The notes beneath the pieces are model-generated. The model saw only the letters and a program-made list of their open reading frames with translations, was not told where the DNA came from and ran no database searches. DNA of 16,844 nucleotides. Source: DASRPD01 sp035646535. Lineage in GTDB: Bacteria; Actinomycetota; Acidimicrobiia; IMCC26256; JANYLB01. The stretch is from assembly GCA_035646535.1 (NCBI GenBank), contig DASRPD010000102.1:1-16844 (forward strand), read 5' to 3'. Positions 1 to 9,982 of this stretch are shown here, piece by piece (within the stretch, counting starts at the first letter, position 1; each line of letters starts with the position of its first letter). The position numbers and the translations under genes are program-made.

Positions 1-139
1 GCGCACGATGGGCGAGGCCAGGGGGGCGTCTCCGCCACTCGGGCCGGCACCGGAGCCGCCTTCCGCGCCGGTCCCGCCGAGCCGCACCGGTCCCGGCCCG
101 AGTGGCGGAGACGCCCCCCTGGCCTCGCCCATCGTGCGC
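1..139. repeat. 47-base perfect inverted repeat at the window edge
   Basis: Positions 1-47 are the exact reverse complement of 93-139. Pairing continues imperfectly inward (48-59 with 81-92, mismatches at 48/92, 54/86 and 57/83), leaving a loop of about 21 bases. The right arm encodes the start of the E2 subunit-binding domain, so the left arm is an antisense copy of conserved coding sequence. It begins exactly at base 1, so it may run further left. A fold-back chimera at a contig end is the simplest explanation; a real inverted duplication in the linker is the alternative. Confidence 0.9.
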
Positions 140-1053
140 CGCCTCGCGGCCCAACGAGGCCTCGATCTCCAGACCATCGTGGGTACGGGCGACGGCGGCC
201 GCGTCACCCGCAACGACGTCCTCGGTGCGGCACCCGCTGCCGGCACCGAACAGCCCGTCGCGACACCGACCGCCCCCCCTGCGTCGGCGCACCCGGATGC
301 ACCGGGCGGGCCGGTGGCCGAGGCGAAGCCCGAGCGCGACCGGGTTGACGAGGTCATCCCCTTCGACAACATGCGCCGGCGCACTGCCGAGCACATGGTC
401 CGGTCCAAGGTGACGAGCGCGCACGTCTACACCTCGGTCGAGGTCGACTTCGACCGGATCGACCAGGCGCGGCGCAGCGTCGGCGCCGAGTGGAAGGCAC
501 GAGAAGGGTTCTCGCTCACCTACCTGCCGTTCATCGTCCGGGCGTTCTGCGACGCGGTCGACGACTTCCCGCTCGTGAACGCGAGCGTCGACGGCGAGGC
601 CCTGGCGGTCCACCGGGCGGTCAACGTCGGCATCGCGGTGGACCTGGACTACCAGGGTCTCATCGCGCCCGTGATCCGCGACGCGGACGGCAAGCGCCTC
701 CGCCTCATCGCTCGGGAGATCCAAGACCTCGCCGGCCGGGCCCGCAGCAAGCACCTCGGACCCGACGACGTGATCGGCGGCACGTTCACGATCACGAACA
801 TGGGTCCCTTCGGCACGCTCATGACGCTGCCCATCATCAACCAGCCGCAGGTCGCGATCCTGGCGACCGACGCGGTCCGCAAGAAACCGGTCGTGATCGA
901 GGCGGCCGACGGGGGCGACGCCATCGCGATCCATCCCGTCGGGGTTCTCGCGCTCACCTGGGATCACCGCGCCTTCGACGGCGCGTACGCGGCCGGATTC
1001 CTGCACGCGCTGCGCGAGAGCCTCGAGACGCGCGACTGGGCCACCGTGCTCTC

Positions 1054-1057
<4 letters not shown>
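2..1057 (+). CDS. Dihydrolipoamide acyltransferase, E2 of a 2-oxoacid dehydrogenase complex (5' end missing)
   Basis: This cytoplasmic enzyme passes acyl groups from its lipoyl arm to CoA and forms the core of a pyruvate, 2-oxoglutarate or branched-chain dehydrogenase complex. Numbering from the ATG at 8, a peripheral subunit-binding domain lies at about residues 39-74 (ASPIVRRLA, GTGDGGRVTRNDV), then an Ala/Pro linker (75-112), then the catalytic domain to 349. The active-site motif HRAFDG is at 320-325 and the TITNMG stretch is at 262-267. No lipoyl domain with its DKA lysine is visible, and the frame is open to the left edge, so the N-terminus lies outside. Codons before about 93 fall in an inverted repeat and may not be genuine. 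The stop (TGA, 1055-1057) overlaps the start of the lipB-lipA gene, which makes the factor this protein needs. The substrate type cannot be decided from this part. Confidence 0.93.
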
Positions 1058-2741
<1,684 letters not shown>

Positions 2742-2745
<4 letters not shown>

Positions 2746-3293
2746 GCAAGACGTTCGCCACGATCACGCCCGAGGTCGCCGAGCTCATCGGACGCCAGCA
2801 CCTGTTCTTTGTCGCGACCGCACCGAGTGGTGCCGACGGACACGTCAACCTCTCGCCCAAGGGGCTCGACACGTTCTCGGTGCTCGACGAGCAGACCGTC
2901 GCGTGGGTCGATCTGACCGGCAGCGGTGTCGAGACCGTCGCGCACCTGCGCGACAACGGCCGGATCACGATCATGTTCTGTGCGTTCGAAGGTCCGCCCA
3001 ACATCATTCGCCTCTACGGTCGCGGCGTCGCTCATGCGATCGACTCGCCGCGAGCCCGCGAGCTTCTCGACCGGTTCGCCGACCATCCCGGGGCCCGCAC
3101 GGTCGTGACGGTCGCGGTGGACCGAGTGTCGACGTCCTGCGGATACGGCGTGCCGCGCATGACCTTCGACGAGGACCGGTCGAGGCTGGTCGAGTGGGCC
3201 GAACGTCGAGGGCCCGCCGGCATCGCGGAGTACTGGGCGGAGAACAACGTCGAGAGCATCGATGGTCTTGCCGGCATGATCGACGATGGGTGA
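2742..3293 (+). CDS. Pyridoxamine 5'-phosphate oxidase-like FMN split-barrel protein
   Basis: A 183-residue soluble protein of the flavin-binding split-barrel superfamily. Visible family features are an early strand LFFVATAPSGADGHVNLSPKG (21-41), WVDLTGSG (55-62), NGRITIMFCAFEGPPNIIRLYGRG (72-95) and a C-terminal region with STSCGYGVPRM (130-140). This matches small PPOX-type proteins annotated in many actinobacteria, whose substrates are mostly unknown; it need not be a true PNP oxidase. The ATG overlaps the lipB-lipA stop in ATGA, which implies translational coupling. The co-transcription suggests, but does not show, a role linked to lipoylation or flavin redox. Fold assignment is firm; function is open. 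Confidence 0.85.
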
Positions 3294-3353
3294 GTCCACG
3301 GACGGGCCGCACGGCCGGGCGGCACGCGACCTGATGTCGGCGGGCTGAGCATC

Positions 3354-4253
3354 ATGCGCCTCGAGATCTCGACGGTGATGTTGCAATGGGCCGCCGGTGG
3401 GTTGTTGTTCGCGTGGGTCACGACGCGCCACCGGGTCGTCGGCCTCGGCTACGGCTGGTTGCTGCGCGGTGTGTACGGCGTGTTCGCGCTCGCCGCCCTG
3501 GCTGCGAGTGTCGCCGGTGGACGGACCGGAATCGCGTCCACGGTGTTCCGAGCGTCATGCGTCGCGGCCGTGGCCGGCGCGGGCATCGCCCTCGCGGTTT
3601 CGGTCGCTCGTCGCCGCGCCGGGGTGCGCGGTCAACGTGAGCGCGCGACGCGGGTTCGGGCTCGGGTCGGCACGACCACGGATGGCGGCAGGAGTGAGGG
3701 TGCCGCCGGGCCCGAAGGCGAGTCCGACGCGGAGGGCGGCGCGGAGGTGGGCGCGGAGTTCCCGCCGGTTCTTGATCTTGTGGCGCCGGTGTGCGCCATC
3801 GTCGGCCTGTTCGCCGCGGCGACGAGCGACGGCGGGCCGTATGCCCTCACCCTGTTCCGATTGTTGGCCGGCGCGGCGCTGCTGGGCGTCTCGAGCGACG
3901 CGATGCTGCTCGGCCACTGGTACCTCGTGCAGCCCGGGCTCGGGCGCGAGCCGCTGCGCGAGCTGGTCGCGTGGCTCGCCCTGGCGTGGGCGGTCGACGT
4001 CGTCGCCTTTCTGGTCCCGACCGGGGTCGTCTCGGTCTTCACCGGCGCCATCGACGACGGCTACGACGGGCTGTTGGGCTGGGTCTGGCTGGCGAGCGCG
4101 GTGACGACCATCGGTCTCGCCGGTGCCACCTGGGCGGCGCTCAAGGAACGGGCGTACTCGGCGGTGATGGCCGCGACCGGGTTGCTCTATCTGGCCATCC
4201 TCACCGCGTTCGGGACCGATCTCGTGGCCCGGGCACTCCTGAACCCGACCTGA
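3354..4253 (+). CDS. Polytopic membrane protein of unknown function
   Basis: A 299-residue protein with about eight hydrophobic segments by eye (near 7-23, 38-55, 66-85, 141-157, 165-186, 203-221, 241-260 and 266-287). The third and fourth are separated by a charged loop: first Arg-rich (87-104), then Gly/Glu-rich and acidic (110-135). A distinctive motif, LLGHWYLVQPGLGREPL (185-201), joins segments five and six. I have a vague sense of similar GHWYLV motifs in other uncharacterised membrane proteins but cannot name the family. The start at ATG 3354 lies 60 bases after the split-barrel gene with only a weak GGCGGG upstream, and the hydrophobic stretch begins immediately, which supports this start. 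It could belong to the preceding operon; it is unlike the ABC permease that follows. Confidence 0.75.
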   Translation: MRLEISTVMLQWAAGGLLFAWVTTRHRVVGLGYGWLLRGVYGVFALAALAASVAGGRTGIASTVFRASCVAAVAGAGIALAVSVARRRAGVRGQRERATRVRARVGTTTDGGRSEGAAGPEGESDAEGGAEVGAEFPPVLDLVAPVCAIVGLFAAATSDGGPYALTLFRLLAGAALLGVSSDAMLLGHWYLVQPGLGREPLRELVAWLALAWAVDVVAFLVPTGVVSVFTGAIDDGYDGLLGWVWLASAVTTIGLAGATWAALKERAYSAVMAATGLLYLAILTAFGTDLVARALLNPT

Positions 4254-4306
4254 CCCGGGTCAACGCCCAGGGTGCGGGACCCTGGTATCGGGGGTCACCC
4301 CGGATA
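4251..4306 (+). terminator. Palindrome plus two adjacent hairpins, possible terminator region
   Basis: Just at the stop of the membrane protein there is a 12-base palindrome TGACCCGGGTCA (4251-4262). Next comes a hairpin with a 7-base-pair stem (CCAGGGT 4267-4273, ACCCTGG 4279-4285, 5-base loop). A second hairpin follows at once (TATC 4286-4289 and GGGG 4291-4294 pairing with CCCC 4298-4301 and GATA 4303-4306, one G-G mismatch, 3-base loop). No U-run follows, so intrinsic termination is only plausible; an operator or RNA leader is also possible. It sits exactly between two operons. Confidence 0.45.
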
Positions 4307-4312
4307 TCGTGA

Positions 4313-4355
4313 GGGCTCGCACCCGGGCCGCTTCGGGGGCTCGCGTCCGGGCCGC
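4313..4355 (+). repeat. Tandem 19-base direct repeat in the leader of the export operon
   Basis: Positions 4313-4331 and 4337-4355 are direct copies (GGGCTCGC..CCGGGCCGC, 17 of 19 bases identical) with a 24-base period. They lie 39 bases before the ABC permease start, where a regulator could bind in the promoter or 5' leader. No clear -35/-10 pair can be seen. The repeat may also be chance in GC-rich sequence. Confidence 0.5.
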
Positions 4356-4393
4356 ACCTCCGGCTGATGGCGCCGGCTCAGGGAGACCATGCA

Positions 4394-5218
4394 ATGACCA
4401 CATTCGCAGAGGTCGTCGGCGCGCGAGACCTCACGTGGAACCTCACGCTGCGCGAGCTTCGCAGTCGGTACAAGCAGTCTGCGCTCGGCTGGACGTGGTC
4501 GCTGCTGAACCCGCTCTCCACTGTGATCATCTACTCGATGGTGTTCTCCTTCTTCCTGCGGATCGAGCCGCCGGTTGGGAAGCCGAGCGGCCTGGACAAC
4601 TTCGCGGTGTTCTTGTTGTGCGGGTTGCTGCCGTGGAACTTCCTGCAGGCGAGCCTCAACGGCTCGATGGGTGCGCTCATCGGCAACTCGAATCTGATCA
4701 AGAAGGTGTACTTCCCCCGCGAGGTCCTCGTGATCTCGGCCGTCGCGTCGCTCGTCATCACGTTCCTCATCGAGCTGGTCGTGCTCGCGGTCATCCTGTT
4801 GGTCGTGGGCAACATGGTCCTTCCCTGGCTTCCCATGGTGCTCGTCATTGTTGTGATTCAAACCGTGTTCTGCCTCGGCGCAGGGTTGATGCTGAGCGTG
4901 CTCAACGTCTACTTCCGCGACGTGCAGCACCTCATGAGCATCGTGATGAACGCGCTGTTCTACGCCGCGCCGATCGTGTACCCGATCCGGTTCGTGCCGG
5001 ACGAGGCCACGATCCTGGGGATCACGCTTCCCTTGGGCACGCTGTATCGGCTCAACCCGATCGTGCAGTTCATCGAGGCCTACCGGAACGCGATGTACAA
5101 CCTGCGGTTCCCTCCGTTGGGATCGATCCTCTACCTGCTCGCGTGGAGCCTTACGCTGTTCGCAGTGGGGTGGGCGGTGTTTCGCCGCCTCGAGGGCCGC
5201 GTAGCCGAGGAGGTTTGA
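4394..5218 (+). CDS. ABC-2 type polysaccharide export permease (Wzm/TagG-like)
   Basis: A 274-residue inner-membrane subunit that, with the ATPase encoded next, moves a lipid-linked glycan across the membrane. The N-terminal family signature is clear: LRELRSRYKQSALGWTWSLL (19-38), followed by NPL. Further family features are FPREVL (107-112), NVYFRDVQHLM (171-181) and NPIVQFIEAYRNAM (221-234). About six membrane segments are visible (near 40-56, 70-90, 112-138, 145-170, 183-197 and 245-263). I prefer ATG 4394 to ATG 4367: AGGGAG (4380-4385) lies 8 bases before 4394, and the family usually begins a few residues ahead of the cytoplasmic amphipathic stretch. The ATPase gene starts 2 bases after the stop. 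The exported glycan cannot be named from the permease. Confidence 0.93.
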   Translation: MTTFAEVVGARDLTWNLTLRELRSRYKQSALGWTWSLLNPLSTVIIYSMVFSFFLRIEPPVGKPSGLDNFAVFLLCGLLPWNFLQASLNGSMGALIGNSNLIKKVYFPREVLVISAVASLVITFLIELVVLAVILLVVGNMVLPWLPMVLVIVVIQTVFCLGAGLMLSVLNVYFRDVQHLMSIVMNALFYAAPIVYPIRFVPDEATILGITLPLGTLYRLNPIVQFIEAYRNAMYNLRFPPLGSILYLLAWSLTLFAVGWAVFRRLEGRVAEEV

Positions 5219-5220
5219 GC

Positions 5221-6426
5221 ATGGCGACGGCGATCTCGGTCGAGCACGTCACCAAGAGCTTCCGCCTCTACAACGAGCGGAACCAGTCGCTCAAGGCGAT
5301 GGTGCTGGCCCGGGCGCGCGCCCGGTACGAGGAGTTCCACGCAGTCGACGACGTGAGCTTCGAGATCCCGGCGGGGACCACGTTCGGTCTCGTCGGCGAG
5401 AACGGCTCGGGCAAGAGCACCCTGTTGAAGTGCATCGCGCGCATCCTCCGACCGGAGCGGGGCACGATCCGCACCGAGGGCAAGGTCTCGGCGCTGCTCG
5501 AGCTTGGCGCCGGGTTTCACCCCGAGCTGTCCGGCCGCGACAACACCTACCTCAACGGCTCCATCCTCGGCCTCTCGAGGAAGCAGATCGATGCTCGCTT
5601 CGACCAGATCGTCGACTTCGCGGGTCTAGAGAAGTTCATCGACACGCCGGTCAAGAACTACTCGTCGGGAATGTACGTCCGGCTCGGCTTCTCGATCGCG
5701 ATCAACGTTGATCCCGACATCCTGCTGGTCGATGAGGTCCTCGCCGTGGGTGACGAGCAATTCCAGCGGAAGTGCTCCGAGAAGTTTCTCGAGTTGCGCG
5801 AGAGTGGCAAGACCGTCGTTGTCGTCTCGCATGCGCTCGGTTCGCTCCGCAACCTCTGCGACGATGTGGCGTTGCTCGAGCACGGCAAGCTCCGTGCAGT
5901 GGGTCCCGCGGTCGAGGTCATCGACACCTATCTCGATGACGTGCACGAAGACCGCGAGATCGATTCGGAAGGCGGCGTGCGGTGGGGGTCGTCCGAAGGC
6001 CGGATCGACAACGTCGAGCTCATCGACCAGTCAGGTCGACCGACCACGAGCTTCTGCACCGGTGACCCGATCACGATCCGGTTGCACTACCGGATGCGCG
6101 AACCGCTGGACCGACCTGTGTTCGGGATCGCCATCGAGACACTTGAGGGGGTCGTGGTGAGTGGACCGAACACGCGTCAAACCGGCGCAGTTCCCGATCA
6201 ACTCGACGGGGCGGGTTCGGTCGATCTCGTCATCGCCCGATGCCTGCTCGTTCCCGGCACCTACGACATCACAGCGTCGCTCTTCGACTACAGCTGCACA
6301 CACGCGTATGACTATCGACGCCGCGCGTTCCGGTTCGACGTGGAACGCGGCGATCCAGCGGAGGAGTACGGCGTGATCGCGTTGGATGGGCGCTGGGCCG
6401 GCGACGTAGTGGCGGCTCCGTTGTGA
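5221..6426 (+). CDS. ABC exporter ATPase with C-terminal glycan-recognition type domain (Wzt-like)
   Basis: A 401-residue ATPase partner of the preceding permease. The nucleotide-binding domain (1-240) shows Walker A GENGSGKST (59-67), the family motif ELGAGFHPELSGRDN (94-108), signature SSGM (148-151), Walker B ILLVDE (167-172) and switch His204. After it comes a beta-rich extension of about 150 residues (about 250-395; TGDPITIRLHYR near 280-291). This has the place and character of the Wzt C-terminal domain, which in E. coli O8/O9a-type systems reads the modified non-reducing end of the O-chain before export. TagH-type ATPases lack this recognition role, so I favour the Wzt-like reading, though the domain sequence itself is poorly conserved. 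The start has a strong ribosome site, GAGGAGG (5207-5213), 7 bases upstream. The stop overlaps the methyltransferase start. Confidence 0.92.
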   Translation: MATAISVEHVTKSFRLYNERNQSLKAMVLARARARYEEFHAVDDVSFEIPAGTTFGLVGENGSGKSTLLKCIARILRPERGTIRTEGKVSALLELGAGFHPELSGRDNTYLNGSILGLSRKQIDARFDQIVDFAGLEKFIDTPVKNYSSGMYVRLGFSIAINVDPDILLVDEVLAVGDEQFQRKCSEKFLELRESGKTVVVVSHALGSLRNLCDDVALLEHGKLRAVGPAVEVIDTYLDDVHEDREIDSEGGVRWGSSEGRIDNVELIDQSGRPTTSFCTGDPITIRLHYRMREPLDRPVFGIAIETLEGVVVSGPNTRQTGAVPDQLDGAGSVDLVIARCLLVPGTYDITASLFDYSCTHAYDYRRRAFRFDVERGDPAEEYGVIALDGRWAGDVVAAPL

Positions 6427-7502
6427 CGGTCGGCGAGGATGCACGCCTCGAGATGCCGGTCGACCAGTACCAGCGGTACCGGGTGGCCGCCGACCTCGCG
6501 GCCGGGCTCGGAGTCGGCGGCGGCGCTCGAGTGCTCGAGGTCGGCGGTGGACCGGGGCCACTCGAGGCGTTCTTTCCCGACAACGAGACGCTCGTGTCCG
6601 ATATCGAAGGCACGCACGCCGGCCGGTTTCTCGTCGCCGACGGGGCGGCGTTGCCGTTCGGTGACGAGTCGATGGACGTGGTGGTCACTCTTGACAGCCT
6701 CGAGCATGTTCCGGTCGCGCGCCGCGAGTCCTTTCTGCGAGAGCTCCGGAGGGTCACGGCGGACGTCGTGCTGCTGTGCGCGCCCTTTGACTCGGCCGAC
6801 GTGCGAACGGCGGAATCGGCGGTCCGCGAATTTGTGTCGGTGCGGTTCGGTGCGGGTCTCGAGACCATGCGATGGCTGGGAGAGCACCTTGAGCATGGTC
6901 TTCCTGACCTCGCGGCCACCGTGGAGAGCTTCGCCACTGCAGGTTGGGCGGTGGCGACGTTGCCCAGCGGCTACCTCCCTCGTTGGCTCGGCGTCATGCT
7001 CGTGGATCACGAGCTGCTGGCAACCGGCGTGGGTCACCTCGGCAAACTGCACGCGTTCTACAACGCGACAATGTCGCCGTCAGACTGCCGCGAGCCGTCG
7101 TACCGGCATTTCATCGTCGCTTCTCGCGGACGGCCGGAGAGCGAGCTGGGGACGACGGTTGGCCGGATCGCTTCTTCGGAGGATTCGACTACCGGCAGGA
7201 CTGCCCTCGCGGCGTTGGCAAGCTTCGTTTTCTCGCAACGCCTCGACGCGGTCGTCCGCACTGATGCCAGCCATCGCGCGCTCGATGACGAGGCGCGTGT
7301 GAGCCGCGATCTTGAGCGCGTCGTCGCCGACCGCGACGCCCGCATTGGCGAGCTGGTCCGCTTCTTGGACCAAGTCCGGATCGAACGCGACCACGCGGTG
7401 CTGGCCGAGCGTCAGGCGGTGTCGCGCTCCCGGATGCTCGGGATCCCGTACGGGCTTCGTCGCCTCAGCGCTCATCTTGCCAAGAAGGAGTCGGATCGGT
7501 GA
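6423..7502 (+). CDS. SAM-dependent methyltransferase with C-terminal coiled coil
   Basis: A 359-residue class I methyltransferase. Motif I is VLEVGGGPG (37-45), an acidic residue follows the second strand (VSDIEG, Asp60), ADGAALPFGDESMDVVV (72-88) matches the post-motif region, and LDSLEHV (90-96) is typical of the UbiE-like group. The C-terminal part (about 288-338) is charged and heptad-like, predicted by eye to be a coiled coil, and ends in a basic tail. GTG 6423 overlaps the ATPase stop in GTGA. Its place between a Wzt-like ATPase and a glycosyltransferase suggests it methylates the glycan. In E. coli O8/O9a the coiled-coil protein WbdD caps the chain and sets its length; a comparable job here is inference, since no kinase domain is present. 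Confidence 0.85.
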   Translation: MTVGEDARLEMPVDQYQRYRVAADLAAGLGVGGGARVLEVGGGPGPLEAFFPDNETLVSDIEGTHAGRFLVADGAALPFGDESMDVVVTLDSLEHVPVARRESFLRELRRVTADVVLLCAPFDSADVRTAESAVREFVSVRFGAGLETMRWLGEHLEHGLPDLAATVESFATAGWAVATLPSGYLPRWLGVMLVDHELLATGVGHLGKLHAFYNATMSPSDCREPSYRHFIVASRGRPESELGTTVGRIASSEDSTTGRTALAALASFVFSQRLDAVVRTDASHRALDDEARVSRDLERVVADRDARIGELVRFLDQVRIERDHAVLAERQAVSRSRMLGIPYGLRRLSAHLAKKESDR

Positions 7503-9982
7503 CCACCAAGGCGGTTCGAGGCCGTGTCTCCGTCGTCGTCGTCAACTACCGCGGTCTCGGCGACACGCTGGCGTGCCTCGCTGGGCTTTCCTCGGTCGAT
7601 TGGCCCGATCTCGAGGTTGTCGTCGTCGACAACGCGTCGGGCGACGGTAGCGCCGAGGCGATCGCCGATCAGTTCCCGGCAGCGCGGGTTCTCGCGCTCG
7701 AAGAGAACACCGGCTTTGCTGGGGGCTGTAACCGCGGCGCCGCCGAGGCGGCGGGTGAGTACCTCGCGTTCCTGAACAACGACGCGCGCCCCGACGAGGG
7801 ATGGTTGCGTGCCGCGATCGGGACGCTGGCCGAGGACACGACGATCGGTTGTGTTGCGAGCAAGGTGCTCGACTGGGAGGGCGAGACCGTCGACTTCGTC
7901 GCCTCGGCCCTCTCGTTCTACGGGCACGGCTTCAAGCTGCACGTCGGCCAGGAGGACTCTTCAGTCTTCGGTGGTGAAGCCGACGTGCTGTTCGCGTCGG
8001 GTACCGCCATGGTCATGCCGGCCGAGGTATTCCGCTCGGCCGGGGGGTTCGACGACCGGTACTTCATGTTCTTCGAAGACGTCGACCTCGGTTGGCGACT
8101 GTGGCTCCTCGGCTACCGCGTCCGCTACGTACCCGATTCGTTGGTCTTCCACCGACACCACCGTTCGATGGCCGACTACCAGTCGTGGTGGGAGCATTAT
8201 CTCCTCGAGCGCAACGCCCTCTTCACCATCTACAAGAACTACAACGACGAGAACCTGGCTCGAGCCCTCCCGGCGGCGTTGATGCTCGCAGTGCGCCGTG
8301 GTGTGACCCTCGGTGGCGTCGACACCCACGCGCTCGACCTCGCTCGTCGGGCCGGCGCTGATCGTGCTGACGACGCAACCGAAATGGCTGCGGCGAAGCC
8401 GGCCCTCGCCTCGTTCTTCGCCGTCGACGCGTTCGTCGAGGAGATCAGAGGGCTCGCCGCGACCCGGGCCGAGCTCCAGTCGGCCCGGCGTCGCACCGAC
8501 GCGGAGATCGTGCGCATGTTCCGGCTGCCGCTACACCCGAACATCGGGGATCCGCACTTCGTCGAGGCCTTCGACGACGTCGTCGAGGCGTTCGACGTCC
8601 CGGCAGTGTTCACCGAACGCCGCCGCATCGTCGTCGCGACCGGTGACACGCTCGCGACTCGGATGGCGGGTCCGGCGATCCGGGCGTGGCAGATCTCCAG
8701 GGCGCTCGCCCGGGAACACGAGGTGGTGCTCGTCACGACCAACGAGTGGCACGGTCTGACCCATCCCGATTTCGACGTCCGTAAGGTCGACGACCGCGAG
8801 CTGACCGGCCTCGTCACCGACGCCGACGTGGTCATCTTCCAAGGCTTTCTCATGCGGCAACACGCGGTGCTGCGCTCCACCCACAGCGTCGTCATCGCCG
8901 ACATCTACGACCCGATCCATCTGGAGCAGCTCGAGCAGGCCCGCGACGATGGCGTCGAGGGGCGCCGGATGGCCGTGCGTGATGCCACCGATGTCCTCAA
9001 CGAGCAGCTGCAGCGCGGCGATCTGTTCCTCTGCGCGAGCGAGAAGCAGCGCGATTTCTGGCTCGGCCAGCTCGCCGCGGTCGGCCGGCTCAACCCGGTC
9101 AACTATGACGTCGACGAGACCATGGACGAGCTCGTGAAGATCGTCCCCTTCGGAGTGAGTGACGATCCACCGCTCCGCACCCGTCCGGTGCTTCGCGGCG
9201 TGGTGCCCGGCATCGGGCCCGACGACCCGATCATCCTCTGGGGTGGCGGCATCTACAACTGGTTCGACCCACTGACTCTGCTCCGCGCGGTGGACAAGCT
9301 GCGGAGCCGGATCCCCAACGTGCGGCTGTTCTTCCTCGGCTTGAAGCATCCGAATCCTCACGTTCCGGAGATGCGTATGGCCGTCGAGGCCCGTCGCCTC
9401 TCCGACGAGCTTGGGCTCACGGGCACTCACGTGTTCTTCAACGAGGGGTGGGTCGAGTACGAGGACCGGCAGAACTACCTGCTGGAAGCAAACATTGGTG
9501 TCAGCACGCACCTCGAGCACATCGAGACGGAGTTCTCGTTCCGGACGCGCATCCTCGACTACCTCTGGGCCGGCCTGCCGGTTGTCGCCACCGGCGGTGA
9601 CTCGTTCGGCGCGCTCATCGAGCGCGACGGATTCGGGCTGGTCGTGCCCGCCGGTGACGCCGGCGCACTGGACGAGGCGCTCTTTCGCCTGCTCAGCGAC
9701 CCCGAGCTCCACGCCGCGAGCTCGGCTGCCGCCCGTGAGGCCGCGGAGTCGTTCCGCTGGTCGACGGTGCTCGCGCCGCTGGTGGAGTTCTGCCGTTCGC
9801 CGCGCCGGGCCGCCGATCTCGTGAATCCTGATGCGGCCGCGGATCTACCGAACTTCGGGAGCCTTCCGGCTTCGGGGCTGCTGCGCGATTTCGCTGCGCT
9901 CCGCCAGCTTGTCCGTGACGGTGAGCTCCGGACGATCGTGGTCAAGGGGCTCGCCCGGTTCCGCCAGTTCCTCGCCCGCTGA
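7499..9982 (+). CDS. Two-domain glycosyltransferase (GT2 joined to GT4)
   Basis: An 827-residue protein. Residues 8-250 are a GT2 fold like rhamnosyltransferases: VVVVNYRG (12-19), VVDNASGDGS (42-51), NTGFAGGCNRG (70-80), the metal-binding DXD equivalent NND (93-95) and FFEDVDLGWRL (191-201). A helical, charged linker spans about 255-372. Residues 375-770 are a GT4 (GT-B) fold: VVATGDTLATRMAGPAIR (378-395), IADIYDPIHLEQLE (466-479), ILWGGGIYNWFDP (579-591) and SFRTRILDYLWAGLPVVATGG (680-700), the donor-binding region. The usual E-x7-E is not exact (Glu678, Asp687), as in some families of this type. Two different transferases in one chain suggest two consecutive sugar additions to the exported glycan. 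GTG 7499 overlaps the methyltransferase stop and has AAGGAG (7485-7490) 8 bases before it. No membrane segments are seen, so it is probably cytoplasmic. Confidence 0.92.
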   Translation: MTTKAVRGRVSVVVVNYRGLGDTLACLAGLSSVDWPDLEVVVVDNASGDGSAEAIADQFPAARVLALEENTGFAGGCNRGAAEAAGEYLAFLNNDARPDEGWLRAAIGTLAEDTTIGCVASKVLDWEGETVDFVASALSFYGHGFKLHVGQEDSSVFGGEADVLFASGTAMVMPAEVFRSAGGFDDRYFMFFEDVDLGWRLWLLGYRVRYVPDSLVFHRHHRSMADYQSWWEHYLLERNALFTIYKNYNDENLARALPAALMLAVRRGVTLGGVDTHALDLARRAGADRADDATEMAAAKPALASFFAVDAFVEEIRGLAATRAELQSARRRTDAEIVRMFRLPLHPNIGDPHFVEAFDDVVEAFDVPAVFTERRRIVVATGDTLATRMAGPAIRAWQISRALAREHEVVLVTTNEWHGLTHPDFDVRKVDDRELTGLVTDADVVIFQGFLMRQHAVLRSTHSVVIADIYDPIHLEQLEQARDDGVEGRRMAVRDATDVLNEQLQRGDLFLCASEKQRDFWLGQLAAVGRLNPVNYDVDETMDELVKIVPFGVSDDPPLRTRPVLRGVVPGIGPDDPIILWGGGIYNWFDPLTLLRAVDKLRSRIPNVRLFFLGLKHPNPHVPEMRMAVEARRLSDELGLTGTHVFFNEGWVEYEDRQNYLLEANIGVSTHLEHIETEFSFRTRILDYLWAGLPVVATGGDSFGALIERDGFGLVVPAGDAGALDEALFRLLSDPELHAASSAAAREAAESFRWSTVLAPLVEFCRSPRRAADLVNPDAAADLPNFGSLPASGLLRDFAALRQLVRDGELRTIVVKGLARFRQFLAR

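Noticed and set aside
3286..3348. 20-codon frame starting at ATG 3286 between the split-barrel and membrane-protein genes
   Set aside because: It is short, has no ribosome site and no recognisable features. It could be a coupling leader but nothing supports this.
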